This document shows, piece by piece, positions 11,516 to 23,226 of a stretch of DNA of 64,000 nucleotides (positions within the stretch are counted from its first letter, which is position 1; every line of letters begins with the position of its first letter). The notes beneath the pieces were generated by a model that saw only the letters and a list, made by a program, of their open reading frames with translations, was not told where the DNA came from and did no database searches. This DNA is from Podospora pseudoanserina (Eukaryota; Ascomycota; Sordariomycetes; Sordariales; Podosporaceae). Location: assembly GCF_035222485.1 (NCBI RefSeq), contig NC_085920.1, positions 5,580,001 through 5,644,000 on the forward strand, in the 5' to 3' direction. The position numbers and the translations under genes are program-made.

Positions 11516-13127
11516 GGTTGCGGATGTGTTGAGGGTTGAGGGTATAGTGGGTAGATAGGTAGGATGAAGTCGGAGTTGATGAAGCAGAGGAGGTCGATGC
11601 TGAAGAGTTGATGGTAGAGGCAGAGGAGAGAAGGAAGACTTTATACCTATTCTCCTCAGGTCGCTCTGCTATCAAGACCACTTGCCTGCTCCATACAGAT
11701 ACTACATCGACGACGACAGCAATCTCGACCAGCTCATCGGCCCACTGGGACAGTACCTATCCCAGATCATAGTGTGTGCAGCTTGCCATCGAGTGTTTAG
11801 CGATGCTGTGGTCAGATTTTCACAACAGCTAATCATCATGGCTTTTACTTTGTTGCCTATGCTAACCGATATCCACCATGCCACTTCAACACTGCCAGCA
11901 GTCCAGAGCCGAGCATTACTCCACCACGGCAGCGGCCAGGTCGGCTCCACAATCTCACCGTTCGCAGTCCGCTGCACTTAATCGGAATACGGCCCGAGCC
12001 GGCATGAAAAATCGCAAGCCATGGCATGAAACAGCCGGGGCCGGACTTTTGATCGGTCGGTAAACTGGGGTAGGGGTTTACTGGGCACTCGCTTCAAGCG
12101 AGACCAAGCAGGGCTGACGCCGAGATGGACGGCCCGGATCTTGGGTTGAGACTTCAGTCCTCGTAAATTATCCCAATCATTATGGAGCGAAGTATCGGAA
12201 TCGCGGGTCGCGATACCGTTTTCCACCGCCCTCTCAAGACAGCAGGATTCCTTCTTGGTAAGGCAGGTTTTTGTTTTCACAGTTTGCTGCTCACCAATTA
12301 ACCCAGACTTCAAAGACCATCAGGTTAAATTCCAGGATAATGAAGCTCACGTTTGGTATTGATTAAATCTTACAGTTGCTTACCGGGAGGTTATCAGGAG
12401 AGAGCTGCTGGCATCGTAGAGTTGTTGAAACTGAGAAGTTGCTAAGAATGAGAGCTGTGGAAAAGTAGAGAGTTGCTGAGCGTTATGCAGAGGCACCCAT
12501 TCATTCTACATGAAAGAAGAATTGAGCAGAGTATACTCCGTATATGTTGTTCTCAATGAAGCATGTTGATTATCCAGCATCTGAGATGGAGCTCCAAGCA
12601 CTCTCAATGACACACCCGCATAAATCAGATCAGAAAAAACAGAAATAATATCAGATCAAGGATCTCACTCACCATCATTACAACCAGCAGCACGAAGAAA
12701 TACCACTATCTGCTACTATGCAGTTCAAGAAATCAACTCGCCCCCATATATATATATACTACACTCTACAACACCAAAGAACACAGCTTGTAATGTATAA
12801 AAGAAACAAAAGCTAACCGTGTAACTAGCCACCGGGCGTATAAGTAATGCAATGGCTTGCAAACCCCGAGAAAGAAAAAACAAAAGAAAAAAACGCCATG
12901 CAAACCCGCCCACCTACCGGTTTTAAAACACGGACATTGCCTTCCACATCTTTGATAAAAAACAAACCCACAAATCTCATACCACACACACACACACACA
13001 CAAGTTCCTGCCTGTATACACATATCTCCACAAAAGTCCCAACCCGCCCATCATAACAGAAATTCCACACATTTCATATCCCATCTAAACCCATTCCTAA
13101 AAGTTCCATCACACATTACACCCATAA
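11516..13127. other. Intergenic region with simple repeats
   Basis: Promoter of the cysteine-rich gene at the left and 3' flank of the GH17 gene at the right. It contains a short (TA)n stretch near 12,747 and a (CA)10 run at 12983..13002. No supported coding sequence. Confidence 0.55.
11639..11645 (-). promoter_or_regulatory. TATA box of the cysteine-rich secreted gene
   Basis: On the minus strand this reads TATAAAG, about 125 bp upstream of the ATG at 11515. Position and sequence are the only support. Confidence 0.45.
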
Positions 13128-15284
13128 TCAAGCAACCCTCTTCCCCCCGCAATCCGGAATCGTCACCCCCGGCTTCAGATTCCTATTCACATCCATCAAC
13201 CCCCACTGATCCTCCCACTCCTTCCCTGGTTCATTAAACGCAATCTTCCACGGCTCATCAAACGCCGAAAACCAAAAGTAATTGATATCCTCATCCAACG
13301 CCCTGCAAACCCAGTCCTCCAACAGCTCATTCATCTCCTCGACCCCCGCCACCGCCTTCTGAGGACAGTCCGTCTCAAACGCATTCCCGCACCCCATCCC
13401 ACCCGCCGAAGGCCACCCAATCTCCGAAATAATATTCATACTGTTGTCCTTCTTGAGAAAAGTCCCCGCCTTGTTCTCCCAAAAAGTCAATGTCCAGTTC
13501 GCCGCATTCCTCGCAGGCTCGCCGGCAAAGAAAGGGTGGATATTCCCCATGATAGCGTCCGACTGCGCAGCCAAAGAAGAATCCCACTTGTCTCCCAAAT
13601 CAGACGTAGCGACCGGCAAACTGAGACCCTTGGCCGTGAGATTGGCGCGCACCTCCGCCAAAAGATTCCCCAGCGCCGTGAGCGTCATTTGCTCACGAAA
13701 CAAAATCTCATTGGCAACAATAATGCCCTTGAAATAACTATCGCCATACTGGTCGAGAATGTCCCACATTTGATCCAGCTGGCGCTTGTTGGTCGTGCTG
13801 TTAGCATCCTGCCAAACACCCAGCCAAATCTTGACGTCATCCTTGAGCTTGAGCTGGTCAACGGCGTGGATGAGCATCTGGGTCTGGTTGCAATCGGTTC
13901 CATAGAGACGGACAACGTTGGTTAGCTGGGAGAGGACGGCCAAGTCGCGAGTGACATTGTTTTGTGATGGCGGAAACTTGACGCAGTCGGGATACTGTGA
14001 GTGAATCGGGGTATAGTCCATGCCGGGGAAGACCTTCTTCAGGTCGGAGTTGCCCATTAGGGCCTGGATCTCGGCCGAGTTGATGTTGAGGTCGCCGTTG
14101 TTAGCAAAGTCGTCCTCCGCTGACCCCCCCGGGCTAGCCTTATCGCCACCGCCTTTTTTGTTGAACACGGCACCGAAGAGGACACCAACTACAATGCCGA
14201 CAATCGCAAGAATGGCGACAATGATGATGATGGCGAGTCGCCACTTTTTCCCGTTGCTCTTTGCAGGCTTCTCCTTGTACAGATGGCCGTAACCAATGCC
14301 CCTTCCAGAGCCTGGTGACGCATCGCCACCATTGTTGACAGGCGCATACTGGTTGTTGATGTTACCGCCGCTCCCGTTGCGACTCGCTAGACCCGACATA
14401 GCACCGGCAGCCATGGCACCGCCGGCAACGCCGCCAGCAGCAGCGCCCATTCCTGGCCCACTCCTATGGCTGGATCCCAAGCTCAACATGCTCGTCCGTG
14501 GTCCCTTCTTTGGGCCATAGTGAAGCCCATCATCGCCATCATCCTCGATCTCTAGGGGATTAACCACGCCAAGATTGGGATCTGAAGGGCGCACATATAC
14601 CTGAGTTGGATCATCCGTGTAGGGATCACTCGCAAAGCCGTACGGACTCCTGGACGGCGTCGTGTCCCTCTGGTGGTTGTGATGTGCTGCCTGTGAACTA
14701 GACCTCGAGCTCCATCCCTCGCCAGGGTGGCCGTTCGGCCCCAACCGACCTCTCTCACCGTGACCCTGTCCCTCTTCTTGCCATTGCCCTTGCTGCCGGT
14801 AGGCTTGTTGTGGATAGTTGGGATCCCGCGCGTTCTGGTCCGCAACGTTCATGGCGATGCCCGCCATACCTCCGGCGGCCGCGGCGTTGCCAAAATTGTC
14901 GGCTCCGGGGGTGACGTTGCTTTGCGGAGCTGGACGCTGAGGTGGATAAGCAGGCTGGTTGCTAGCCCAAGACCTTCCGTCTCCGGCCGTGTTGGTGCGG
15001 TGCGGAGGTGGATTCGGTGGAGAATATCCGACTTGTTGTGGTTGTCGGTAGCTGTCGGGTGTCGTCGCATATGCTCCCCTGACAGCCGGCTCTTGGCTCT
15101 GTCGTCGCTGGTGTCGAAGGTGGTTAAAAGAAGAATCGGGATGGGCGCCGGGACGAGTTCTCGGCGAAGATGGATTGTAAGGGTCTTGTGGGTAGTTGTT
15201 TCGGCGCGGCGAAGGGGGATTAGGGTGACTTAGAGGTTGGCGTTCAGCCATATGGTCCTCTGTATAATATCTTGGCTGCGCCAT
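13128..15284 (-). CDS. btgC: Membrane-anchored GH17 beta-1,3-glucan hydrolase (BtgC-like)
   Basis: Single exon, 718 aa. Residues 1-345 are a Pro/Gln/Ser-rich cytoplasmic region followed by a Gly/Ala-rich stretch (about 275-330). A basic flank (SNGKKWR) and one transmembrane segment follow at about 349-373, giving a type II topology. The rest (about 400-718) is a glycoside hydrolase family 17 domain: NVVRLYGTDC, the acid/base motif VANE (Glu about 526) and the nucleophile motif SEIGWPSAG (Glu about 621). This layout (long N-tail, signal anchor, GH17) matches Aspergillus BtgC, a glucan endo-1,3-beta-glucosidase acting on wall glucan from the plasma membrane. Several N-x-S/T sites lie in the outer domain. 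The exact linkage cleaved or transferred is not deducible. Confidence 0.92.
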   Translation of the reverse strand: MAQPRYYTEDHMAERQPLSHPNPPSPRRNNYPQDPYNPSSPRTRPGAHPDSSFNHLRHQRRQSQEPAVRGAYATTPDSYRQPQQVGYSPPNPPPHRTNTAGDGRSWASNQPAYPPQRPAPQSNVTPGADNFGNAAAAGGMAGIAMNVADQNARDPNYPQQAYRQQGQWQEEGQGHGERGRLGPNGHPGEGWSSRSSSQAAHHNHQRDTTPSRSPYGFASDPYTDDPTQVYVRPSDPNLGVVNPLEIEDDGDDGLHYGPKKGPRTSMLSLGSSHRSGPGMGAAAGGVAGGAMAAGAMSGLASRNGSGGNINNQYAPVNNGGDASPGSGRGIGYGHLYKEKPAKSNGKKWRLAIIIIVAILAIVGIVVGVLFGAVFNKKGGGDKASPGGSAEDDFANNGDLNINSAEIQALMGNSDLKKVFPGMDYTPIHSQYPDCVKFPPSQNNVTRDLAVLSQLTNVVRLYGTDCNQTQMLIHAVDQLKLKDDVKIWLGVWQDANSTTNKRQLDQMWDILDQYGDSYFKGIIVANEILFREQMTLTALGNLLAEVRANLTAKGLSLPVATSDLGDKWDSSLAAQSDAIMGNIHPFFAGEPARNAANWTLTFWENKAGTFLKKDNSMNIISEIGWPSAGGMGCGNAFETDCPQKAVAGVEEMNELLEDWVCRALDEDINYFWFSAFDEPWKIAFNEPGKEWEDQWGLMDVNRNLKPGVTIPDCGGKRVA

Positions 15285-17406
15285 AGTTGAACTCGGGCTG
15301 AGGCGCAGCGCAAGCGAAATCGATGTTTGCAGCAGGCGTCACCTGAGAATGGACAGCCCTCCCAAAGAGTTCGTGTTGCCCAGTGGGTCGCACTGTCAGA
15401 TGTTGTCGTGGTTTGCCCTGGTGTGTTGGAGAATCGAAAACGGATTCTGGGGCCTGAATGTTCTCAGTGTTCCAGCAGAAGAGAACTGCGCCCGGATTCT
15501 GAATAGGGGTAACACCGGATTTGGGACTGGCAGTGAGACAGTGGCCGGGACGCAGATGTGCCGTGTGTGCGGCGTCGAGTCTCGTGGAGGTGTTGATCCC
15601 CGAGCCCCACCAAGGTGTCGCAGTTTGTTTCGCCTTGCCCAGGCTGTTGCTTTTCGCGGCAGACGAAGTGCGCCGTCAGCAGCGCGCAAAAAGAGCTCAA
15701 TGTCGAGCGAAGTCCCTTGCCGTCAAGCAAAAGACGTAAAGGTCGAATGATGTGATTTTGGCAAAGTATTTTTGCCGTTGTGGGCGTCGTGTGGGAAAGT
15801 GCTCAGTCAGACACGGGGTCTCGTATTTTTGGGCTGTGTTGCGTTGCCGTTGCCCCCCTGGTTGTCGCCGTTGCCAGGTTAGTTCCAGACTCTCGCCAGC
15901 TTTCGTGAATCCCTCAACTGCAACGTTGTCTCCAAGCGCAAAAACACAAACTCCCGCAGACGTTGCCAGAAGGAAGAAGCGATTGACGGCGGTCTCGGCA
16001 GGAGACTGAGAAGAAACGAAGGAAAGTAGAACACGAAAAGAAGCAGGCAGGTTGGTGAGCAGGCACACGAAAGCAAGAATCAGGAGGAGAGGAAATCAGA
16101 TCGACGCCACAACAGGGGTCTGCATACCGGATTTAGAGAGCGAAAATGCGGCTGGCAGCCTGCAGCAAGCAACAGCAACGGCCTTTTGCGCCTGTCAAGA
16201 AAAGGGGATCCGACGACTTCCCGTCGGCCTCAACGCCCATCAGCCCGGCCACCGTCGCGCACCAGAAGGGGCCAAGCGCCGAAAAACAGTGGTGGTTGGT
16301 GGTGGCTCCCACGCTTCAATTGGCCAGATGTGGTTGGCGGGACAGGACCACGACACTGCACGAGTAGTGTACCACCACTCAGCTGCTTCCAGCCACCGGA
16401 GACTGTGGCTCGATTTTCCTCCTGCTTTCCAGCCATTTCCCCCTGTGCTGGTTGATAACCGTTTCAGCGTCTGTAGGCAGGATTTTCCCCGCCGCCATAT
16501 GTTGTGGAGTTGATCGCCAGCTTGGAAACTTGGCTACAGATACCACGTCAAATCAGCCCCGCCCTCGATCCGATCTCCAACACCAAGAGATGGGGTTATC
16601 AAGGCATGGCTTGCTGGAGGGCGGGCTGCTGGTCGACCGTATACAGACCTCATCGCGGTCGCCGTCTGTTGGTCCTCTATGCGAATGGGCTGCGGGTGGT
16701 TCCTCCCGTCCTCTTGTCGTCTGATCTTTTTCGAGGCGTCTTTGATCAAGATAGGGAAGTATTTGACCATGAGGAGGTGAACTGCGGCCGCCCTTGGCAA
16801 TCCCGCTTTTTGGTAAAACATACCCCTCTATATTACATCATGCCATGTTCCTGGAAGGCTTCGATAACCTTGGCCTTGGTTGCGACAAGTTTGAGGCTCG
16901 GGTGACGCGTTGGCTCTTCACTGTCAAAGCAGCTGGGTTCCTGGCCTAGCTCTTTGAGCAGATGATGACTCCACAGCATCCGGCACGCCGCATGCCGGCG
17001 GTATCCGCTTCTCCGGCCATAGCCTCCGGTAGCTAACCTCACAGTGCTGCCGGCTCGGCGCGGACCCGGAGGCCTGGTCCGGACCAGCACTGCGCTTGGC
17101 ATCTCCGTCCAAACCTGCAAAACATCACATAGGGTCTTCCTGGAGGGCTACATAGCACTCTGCTTATATTACATTACATTATTAAAAGTGGCTCTCTGAT
17201 ATCATGAATCTCAGTAGGTTTTGTCCATCCACAGTCAATGATGTATTTGTTTAAGTCACCTTGACATCATCGATATTGATGTATATCAGTCGAATACCTA
17301 CAATAGCGAGAGCACTGTTCTTCTCTCCAGTCGTTGGACTTTTTGTCACACAAACTTGTACTACTGTTCACTCCCAGAATTTATCACACAGCAACTGTCC
17401 TACAAA
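15285..17406. other. Intergenic region between divergent genes
   Basis: Upstream regions of the GH17 gene (minus) and of the small gene at 17407 (plus). Open frames such as 16052..16513 and 16504..16905 are unstructured and overlap others. No gene supported. Confidence 0.55.
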
Positions 17407-18017
17407 ATGTCTGCGAACCCTGATTCCGTCGGTAACCAAGGCGAGTTCCGCTCAAGAGTGCCTCCCTCGAGGCCAATGGATACCCATGGCGTAAGCGACT
17501 ATGACAAGACCTCTCATTAATTAACTGAGCTAACACAGCTTTGCAGCACCAAATCGGTCAGCCCATCGGCAGAGAAGCTATCCCCGAGTTCCATGCCAAA
17601 ACCTACCCGCCCGGCTCGGCGCCCAAAGAGTCAACCTTCTATCCCAACCCCATCCATGAGATTCCCGGCCAAGCAATGAATCCAAACATGGATCCTTCGC
17701 TACGTACAAGTGCTCTCGACATCCCTGGCGCCGACAGCAAAGAAATCTACAATGAGTCCGGTGCCGGTTCCCGCCCGATCGAAGGCCAGACAGCCAACGA
17801 AATTAGACACGAAAAGGCAAGAAAGACGGATCGGTTGGGCATCGCTGCTCATGGTGGCACAGACACAACTGGCGATGGTTCGATCGGAGGGATCTTGAGA
17901 GAGAGGGGCATGGAACTTCCGGGAGATAAGGAGAGGAAGGTGCTTGGGAAGGGTATTTCGGCCACGGAGAGAGATGCGGCAACATCGGAGGAGATTGGGT
18001 CTGGTGGGAGAGGCTAG
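17407..18017 (+). CDS. Conserved-looking small hydrophilic protein of unknown function
   Basis: Exons 17407..17490 and 17547..18017 with a 56-bp GTAAGC...CAG intron in phase 0; 184 aa. The protein is hydrophilic, without signal peptide or membrane segment, and rich in Gly, Pro and charged residues. It has recurrent short motifs (REAIPEFHAKTYPPG, DIPGADSKEIYNESGAG, RHEKARKTDRLG, GGILRERGMELPGDKERKVLG). It looks like a natively disordered stress-type protein, but I do not recognise a named family. The clean splice pair and codon-like composition support it as real. The tRNA-Gly gene follows 115 bp downstream. Confidence 0.7.
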
Positions 18018-18132
18018 TTCGAGGTGCGAGACGTGTCATGTATGATGAGTGTTGTGAAGACGGATCAAATGTTCCTACTGTTTGCTTAATATGAGTGATG
18101 ATTTTCATGAAATTTACATGATCCCTTTAAAA

Positions 18133-18203
18133 GCATCAGTGGTTTAGTGGTAAAATCCATCGTTGCCATCGATGGGCCCCGTGTTCGATTCACGGCTGAT
18201 GCA
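18133..18203 (+). tRNA. tRNA-Gly (anticodon GCC)
   Basis: A 71-nt cloverleaf: the 7-bp acceptor stem GCATCAG/CTGATGC closes with discriminator A. The D arm contains GGTTTAGTGGTAA and the T arm GTTCGATTC. The anticodon stem CATCG/CGATG encloses the loop TTGCCAT, with anticodon GCC at 18165..18167, which reads GGC. There is no intron. The short length is normal for tRNA-Gly. A run of five T at 18206..18210 would end RNA polymerase III transcription. Confidence 0.97.
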
Positions 18204-18205
18204 AC

Positions 18206-18210
18206 TTTTT
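18206..18210 (+). terminator. Pol III terminator of tRNA-Gly
   Basis: A T5 run begins 3 nt after the tRNA discriminator base, as expected for RNA polymerase III termination. Confidence 0.8.
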
Positions 18211-19265
18211 GCTTTCTACCTCTTGACCACTGTAAGCTGTTGGTCCTTTTTGGAACAATCTGCAGCATATATTTTAGTGTTAGCATAAGTCGGTCACACC
18301 TTTAGCATAACGAACATGTTGATGATATATAAGGGAAGAAGGATGTCAGTCTAAGGAAGGGCAGCTATGCTGTTTGTTCCACATAAAGTGTTCAGAACGG
18401 CGAGTGAATTGTCTTCGTCATCCATCCAGCTTCAACATATCAGTTTGGGAGGACATGGGGATATGAACTTTTGGTCTTACCGACGTTTACCGATGTGTCA
18501 GGGAAAGCATAGACTTTGCCAGCTCCTGTATGTTTCATTGAATTACAGAACGCACACTCAAATAAATCTACTTCAGATCATCCATCAGAACTGGTTATAT
18601 TATATACATTTGTCTTGTGGTAGGCATCCTGCAGCCCGTTCGAGCATATACATCGATTGATCCCAAAACGGTACGCCGTTTGCCGTGTGAGTCAACTCCG
18701 AGATACCAACACCCAACGAAGCAGAACGATGATACGCCAGGGTCTGCAACCTATACAGAAAGGTACCACGCCAGATCCTTCACTCATCTCTCTCTTCGTG
18801 GGGCCCTCAGAGGTGTTCGAGAATACATATCCAAACACGCGCCGTTGTGACCCTCCACCCCCAGGGTTGTGTGGTGAAAGTGGGGTACCACCACTAACAC
18901 GCCATTGGTCAATGGCCAGTAACATCTACTTTCAGGGTCCTACGAACAAGCAAACATCCGGACAAAGGAAACCTGGAACGGTACCAACAAACAATTGGTT
19001 GTAAAACACCAGAAACGGTTTTCTGGTGAGAAAATATTGTGCCTCAATCACCCCTGCAGGGATCTCCTTTCAGAATGCGGGGCTCCTTCCCCAGATCCCT
19101 TTCCGATTGCTCTCTATGACATCACTGGCGTTGATGGAGCCTGCTCGACTCGCCCAGCACGTGAAAGGAGAAGTCGGGCTTCTGCCTGATCACCAGCACA
19201 GGTCAGTAGGATAACTTGCCCCTTTTTCATCTCCTCTACATAGCCAAAGAGAGCAATCATCCAAG
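18211..19265. other. Intergenic, no supported gene
   Basis: Between the tRNA and the next coding gene. Small frames at 18617..19004 have no recognisable motif. Nothing else seen. Confidence 0.55.
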
Positions 19266-20546
19266 ATGACCACCACGACGAGATCCTCGGCCAAGGAGCG
19301 CGGCAACTCCACCGACGAGGGAGCCCCTCCTGCCTCAAAAGCCGGAGCTGGCTCCAAGCACAAGGTCGAGGAAGGAACCAAGTCCCCGGAACCAAAGCGG
19401 CCCAAGAAGTCGGATGAGAAGGAACAGAAGACTATTGAAGAAACAATCGGCGGGTAGGTAATGCTCACCAATGCGTGATTGTCTCATGATCTGACACTAC
19501 CAAGCAGCGAACAAACCAAGCAGGAGCAACAGGCAGAGCAGCAAGAGCAGCAGGAGGAAATAGCCAAGGACAGTGAGAAAGAAGATGTTGCCAAAGCCGA
19601 AAAGGAAACCGCGACTGGCGATGCCGAGGAGCCTCGTGAAGATGCCAAGGACATTCCCTCCAGCATTTTAGAAAAGGGCATCATCTATTTCTTTTTCCGT
19701 GGACGGGTTGGTATTGATCGGCCTTCCGACGTCGATGAGATTGCCCGGAGCTACATCATCCTCAGACCGATTGCCAAAGACGCCAAGCTTGGCAGCGGTC
19801 CCATTGGCGATGCAGGCAACAGCAGAGTATGCGTTGTGCCCAAAAAGGTGCTCCCAAAGACGGGCAAAGACAGGTGGATTTCTTTTGTTGAGAAGACTGG
19901 CGCCTCTTTCAGCGAGCTCAAGGACGAATTTCTCAAGTCAAACGACTATGAGACCAAGACTGCTGGGACAAGACACTCCCCGGCCGCTACACCTGTTGCG
20001 GAAGGCGTGTATGCTATTACCAGCACTGGGAAGGACAGTCACCTGGCATACATTTTGACTCTTCCCGACAAGCTCGGTGAGGTGCAAAAGGAGATTGGCT
20101 TGAAGGAGAAGGGCAGTTTCATCATCAGCACAAGGAATCCCCAGTATGAGCCTCCCAAGAATGCCAGGATTCCTAAGGGACCAGAGTATCCTAAAGAGTA
20201 AGTTGAAGCTGGGCTATGCCTCCTGATCTTGACGCTGACTGTTTCATGTTACAGGCTTCTCGAAGAGTTTCGCTCTCTCCGGTGGGCTCCAACTCAACCC
20301 CGTCATCTCGACTACGTGAACACGCAGTTCCTGCTCGTTGGCGAGTCTTCTGGCATTGCCAAAGCCTTGGAACAACAGAAGAAAGACCAGAAGGAAGGAA
20401 AGAACGAGCCCGCCGAGGAGTTGGAGCAGTTGGAAGAAGAGGACGCGCAGCGGATGCAGGATCTTGACGACGACGACGCGGCTCGTATTTTTGCGGATTT
20501 GCAGGCCGATGCGGGCCATTACCCCAAGCTTCCCACCACTTTCTGA
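19266..20546 (+). CDS. Conserved fungal acidic nuclear-type protein ('BTB domain transcription factor' in some annotations)
   Basis: Exons 19266..19453, 19508..20197 and 20255..20546; introns of 54 and 57 bp (GTAGGT...CAG, GTAAGT...CAG); 389 aa. The first about 100 residues are charged and disordered with a basic patch EPKRPKKSDEKEQK (nuclear-signal-like) and Gln/Glu repeats. A conserved-looking core starts at ILEKGIIYFFFRGRVG and runs to the LRWAPTQPRHLDYVNTQFLL region near the C-terminus, followed by a Glu/Asp-rich helix and a short tail. Homologous fungal proteins have, as I recall, been labelled BTB-domain transcription factors. I do not see a clear BTB fold and treat that name as unproven. 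Localisation to the nucleus is inference from the basic patch. Confidence 0.8.
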
Positions 20547-20633
20547 TGCATGAGGGTTCAAAGCCCTGAAGATTAGTATTGCGTAAAAAACATGGCTGGC
20601 ATCTAATAATTGGCGGGCAGGAGACCTTGTGAC

Positions 20634-20696
20634 CTCATGGCTGAACTGTGTTATCTCATGGCTGAACTGTGTCATCTCATGGCTCGACTGCGCGAG
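20634..20696 (+). repeat. Three tandem 21-bp units
   Basis: Units of the form CTCATGGCTGAACTGTG plus four bases repeat at 20634, 20655 and 20676. Units 1 and 2 differ at one position; unit 3 is diverged in its second half. Non-coding, 3' of the gene ending at 20546. Confidence 0.85.
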
Positions 20697-21121
20697 TACT
20701 GTGCGAGTTAGATTACTAAACCATGGCCAGACAGAAGAAATAGTTACGCTCTTACATTAGTGTGGTGGACTGTCCCAGTGAAGCGAGGAAGTTTTCAACC
20801 ACCAAGGCGGGCAGGTAGATATCCGCTGACGGGTTTATACCTCGACACTTTTGAAGCTATTTGCAGGCCGTCGTGAAGGTGAGGCATTCAAGTGAAGAGG
20901 CGAAGACTGTCGATTTGAATGAATATTGGTATTCTTCTCTGCAACTTGGAGTAATCCAACGGTTCCTGTAACGGACACCCGGAAAGTCTGCTGGGACGAA
21001 GTGCAGTCTAGGTTGGGGCGAGCCACGCCTCCAACGCCTCAAAACGCTCATCAGACATCAACTCCAATCGACCAAAAAGCCGGGAAATCTAGCTCTGGAC
21101 GTTTGGCTTTCCAGACAAGAC

Positions 21122-21128
21122 TATAAAA
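21122..21128 (+). promoter_or_regulatory. TATA box of the small secreted-protein gene
   Basis: TATAAAA lies about 155 bp upstream of the ATG at 21281. Supported by sequence and position only. Confidence 0.45.
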
Positions 21129-21280
21129 GTCAGTCTGCCAGAATACTCTGTCCTGGGGCTCTTCCTTCGTCTCCTGGCTCTTAACTTCCCGGTTGACATT
21201 GCCTATATCATTTCGTCTTCTTTGCTCCACAAAATTCTTTTCCCTTGTCATTTCAGCTCAAGAATCAAGAAGCAAAAGAC

Positions 21281-21897
21281 ATGTTTCTGCTGGCCGTCCT
21301 GCTCTTGCTCGCCTCTGCGGCCAACGCTGCCGCCGTGGGTCCACGGAATGCGACCTACGACACGACCTACGACACGACGCTCACACACTTTACCGCTGCT
21401 CTCAATCCACCAAAGCTCGACAGTGGCCCGCATTGGCCACACCCATCGCACAAGGTAAGGATTTCTAGTTCGATTTTATGGAGTCGAAAGATGGGATTGC
21501 TGACCCTCGGGGATAAAACGGATAGATTGACTGCGATGTAACCTTTCAGCGCTACAACAATTATGCTTACCTCTGGACGCTTGTAAGGATACAGGTCGAA
21601 TGGATCAGAGAGGAAGGGCCCAAGTATTGGACGCTCCCCGAGAGTACACCAAAGGGGACTTTGGTCAGGGTTGGTTGCTGCAACGGGGCTTCATACAACA
21701 TTGTTGTTCAGGAAACCCTCCAAAAGCCCATCGCCATCGCGGGTGCGGAGATCACCACCATGGGACTGGCTGCGGCGGACCACTGCAAGCAGGGTGACCG
21801 GACCAAAGGCAGGGCGTGGGCGCAGAACAGGCTTTTCACCATCGAGGTCTTCCAAGATGAACACAAGTGCGGAAAAAAATGCTGGCAGGGGGACTAG
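21281..21897 (+). CDS. Small secreted protein, family not recognised
   Basis: Exons 21281..21454 and 21550..21897 with a 95-bp GTAAGG...CAG intron in phase 0; 173 aa. The start gives a strong signal peptide (MFLLAVLLLLASAANA). The mature part has a short Thr/Asp-rich duplication (ATYDTTYDTT) and an N-glycosylation site. A globular-looking region follows with five cysteines: an adjacent CC (VGCCNG), then HCKQG, KCGKKC. The sequence ends CWQGD. I do not recognise the family; a secreted effector-like or surface protein is possible but unproven. Confidence 0.75.
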
Positions 21898-23226
21898 TTG
21901 TGCTTAGGCGTTGGATGAGCTTTTGGTATTGAGGTCTCTTGTCATTATGGATTGGGAGCACTGGGGAGACAGCATGTCTGATATCTAGTCAAGACAGATG
22001 AATAAAGGGTCCTTCCTACAGCACACTCGTCCTGGTAAATTACTGATAATCTGTTTTCCCCCAATATCTTGATCCGGTCCAACTCGTCACATTTCCGATG
22101 TCTGCGGAGAGTGGCTTGAAATTTCGCAAACTGTAAGCACCTGTGCTACCATCAGATACGCCACACAGTCCGACTCATGAAGCTCGAGCTTCTTAACACA
22201 GAAGAAAAGAAGCCAGATCATCCACTTCTGCCTAAAAGCTATCAGTAGCAGATATCAATCACGTTGCTTCGTGTCCCGCCGGAAAGGGGCCCGCCAGGCA
22301 AGCCCCGTCCCACTCTCACGAACAACAGACAGCGGGTGCAACGTTATCGTGACACTATCGTGGATCCATCATGCCTCTGGACACGCCAGCGGTCGACAAG
22401 CCCCCGATGATCTGTGGACAGCCTGAGCGGTTTTGTGTGCTGATGTGTTGAACACGGGTGGACTTTGGCGAGGGGCAAACGCCAGCTGATGCTCGAAATT
22501 TCTTATCAGTGACGCTACCACACACACACAGTCTAGCAAAGCTTTTTATCTGATTTGATTTACAGATTGTGGTCGTGGCATGTGGTAGGGCTTGATACAC
22601 TCGACCGTTTCTTCCTTCTCCTTCTCCTTCTACCTGTCCTCGACAGCAGCAGTAACGCACCAGAGCCCTACTAATTCGCATTAGTCAGTCAACCACGACA
22701 GTGCCCTCTTCAGAATTATCAAACACATAATCCTTCCCGCTGTTTGGTTTGACATTGTCTTTTTGTATTCAGAGATGTGAGACCCTCACGCAAATGTGTG
22801 GGACTTGATGTCTACGTCAATCATCGGTAGCACATCCTGCCACGCTGGCACTCTCCTGCTTCTTTTCAGTTTTCTCGCGTTGCTTCCTTGCCTTGGCTGA
22901 CGTTCCAGGAGACGTCCCCATATCCGCCCGAAGAAATGCGATCCCGTCCGTCCCGTCCCCTTACGGTCTTTCGGGTAGTGTGTTTTGGCCTGTTCGTTGA
23001 TGACTCTCCTTGCCCTGCTCGTTTGAATGTTGGCTCGTATCACAAGATTCCGCAGCTGCTCATATAGATTCGCAATCCCATCGTTTTTTTGCATCCCATG
23101 ATGGGGTGATCTCTGTCTTTCTCCGGCACGTTTGTCTCAGCTCACCAGGTTTGGCCATCATCACCCTCCCACAGGGGTTGGTTTGATCCAAAGTACAGCC
23201 CGGCTCTGTCGAGCCCCTCCGCAATC
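21898..23226. other. Intergenic, no supported gene
   Basis: 3' flank of the secreted-protein gene and upstream region of the RTA1-like gene. Short CA-rich sequence near 22,520. Small frames on the minus strand (22355..22681, 22786..23094) show no motif. Confidence 0.55.

Larger units (their letters stand above)
20547..21280. other. Intergenic with a short tandem repeat
   Basis: Contains three 21-bp tandem units (see 20634..20696) and, near its right end, the TATA box of the secreted-protein gene. No coding sequence supported. Confidence 0.55.

Noticed and set aside
14727-15233. 168-codon plus-strand frame
   Set aside because: Antisense to the Pro/Gln-rich N-terminal region of the GH17 gene.
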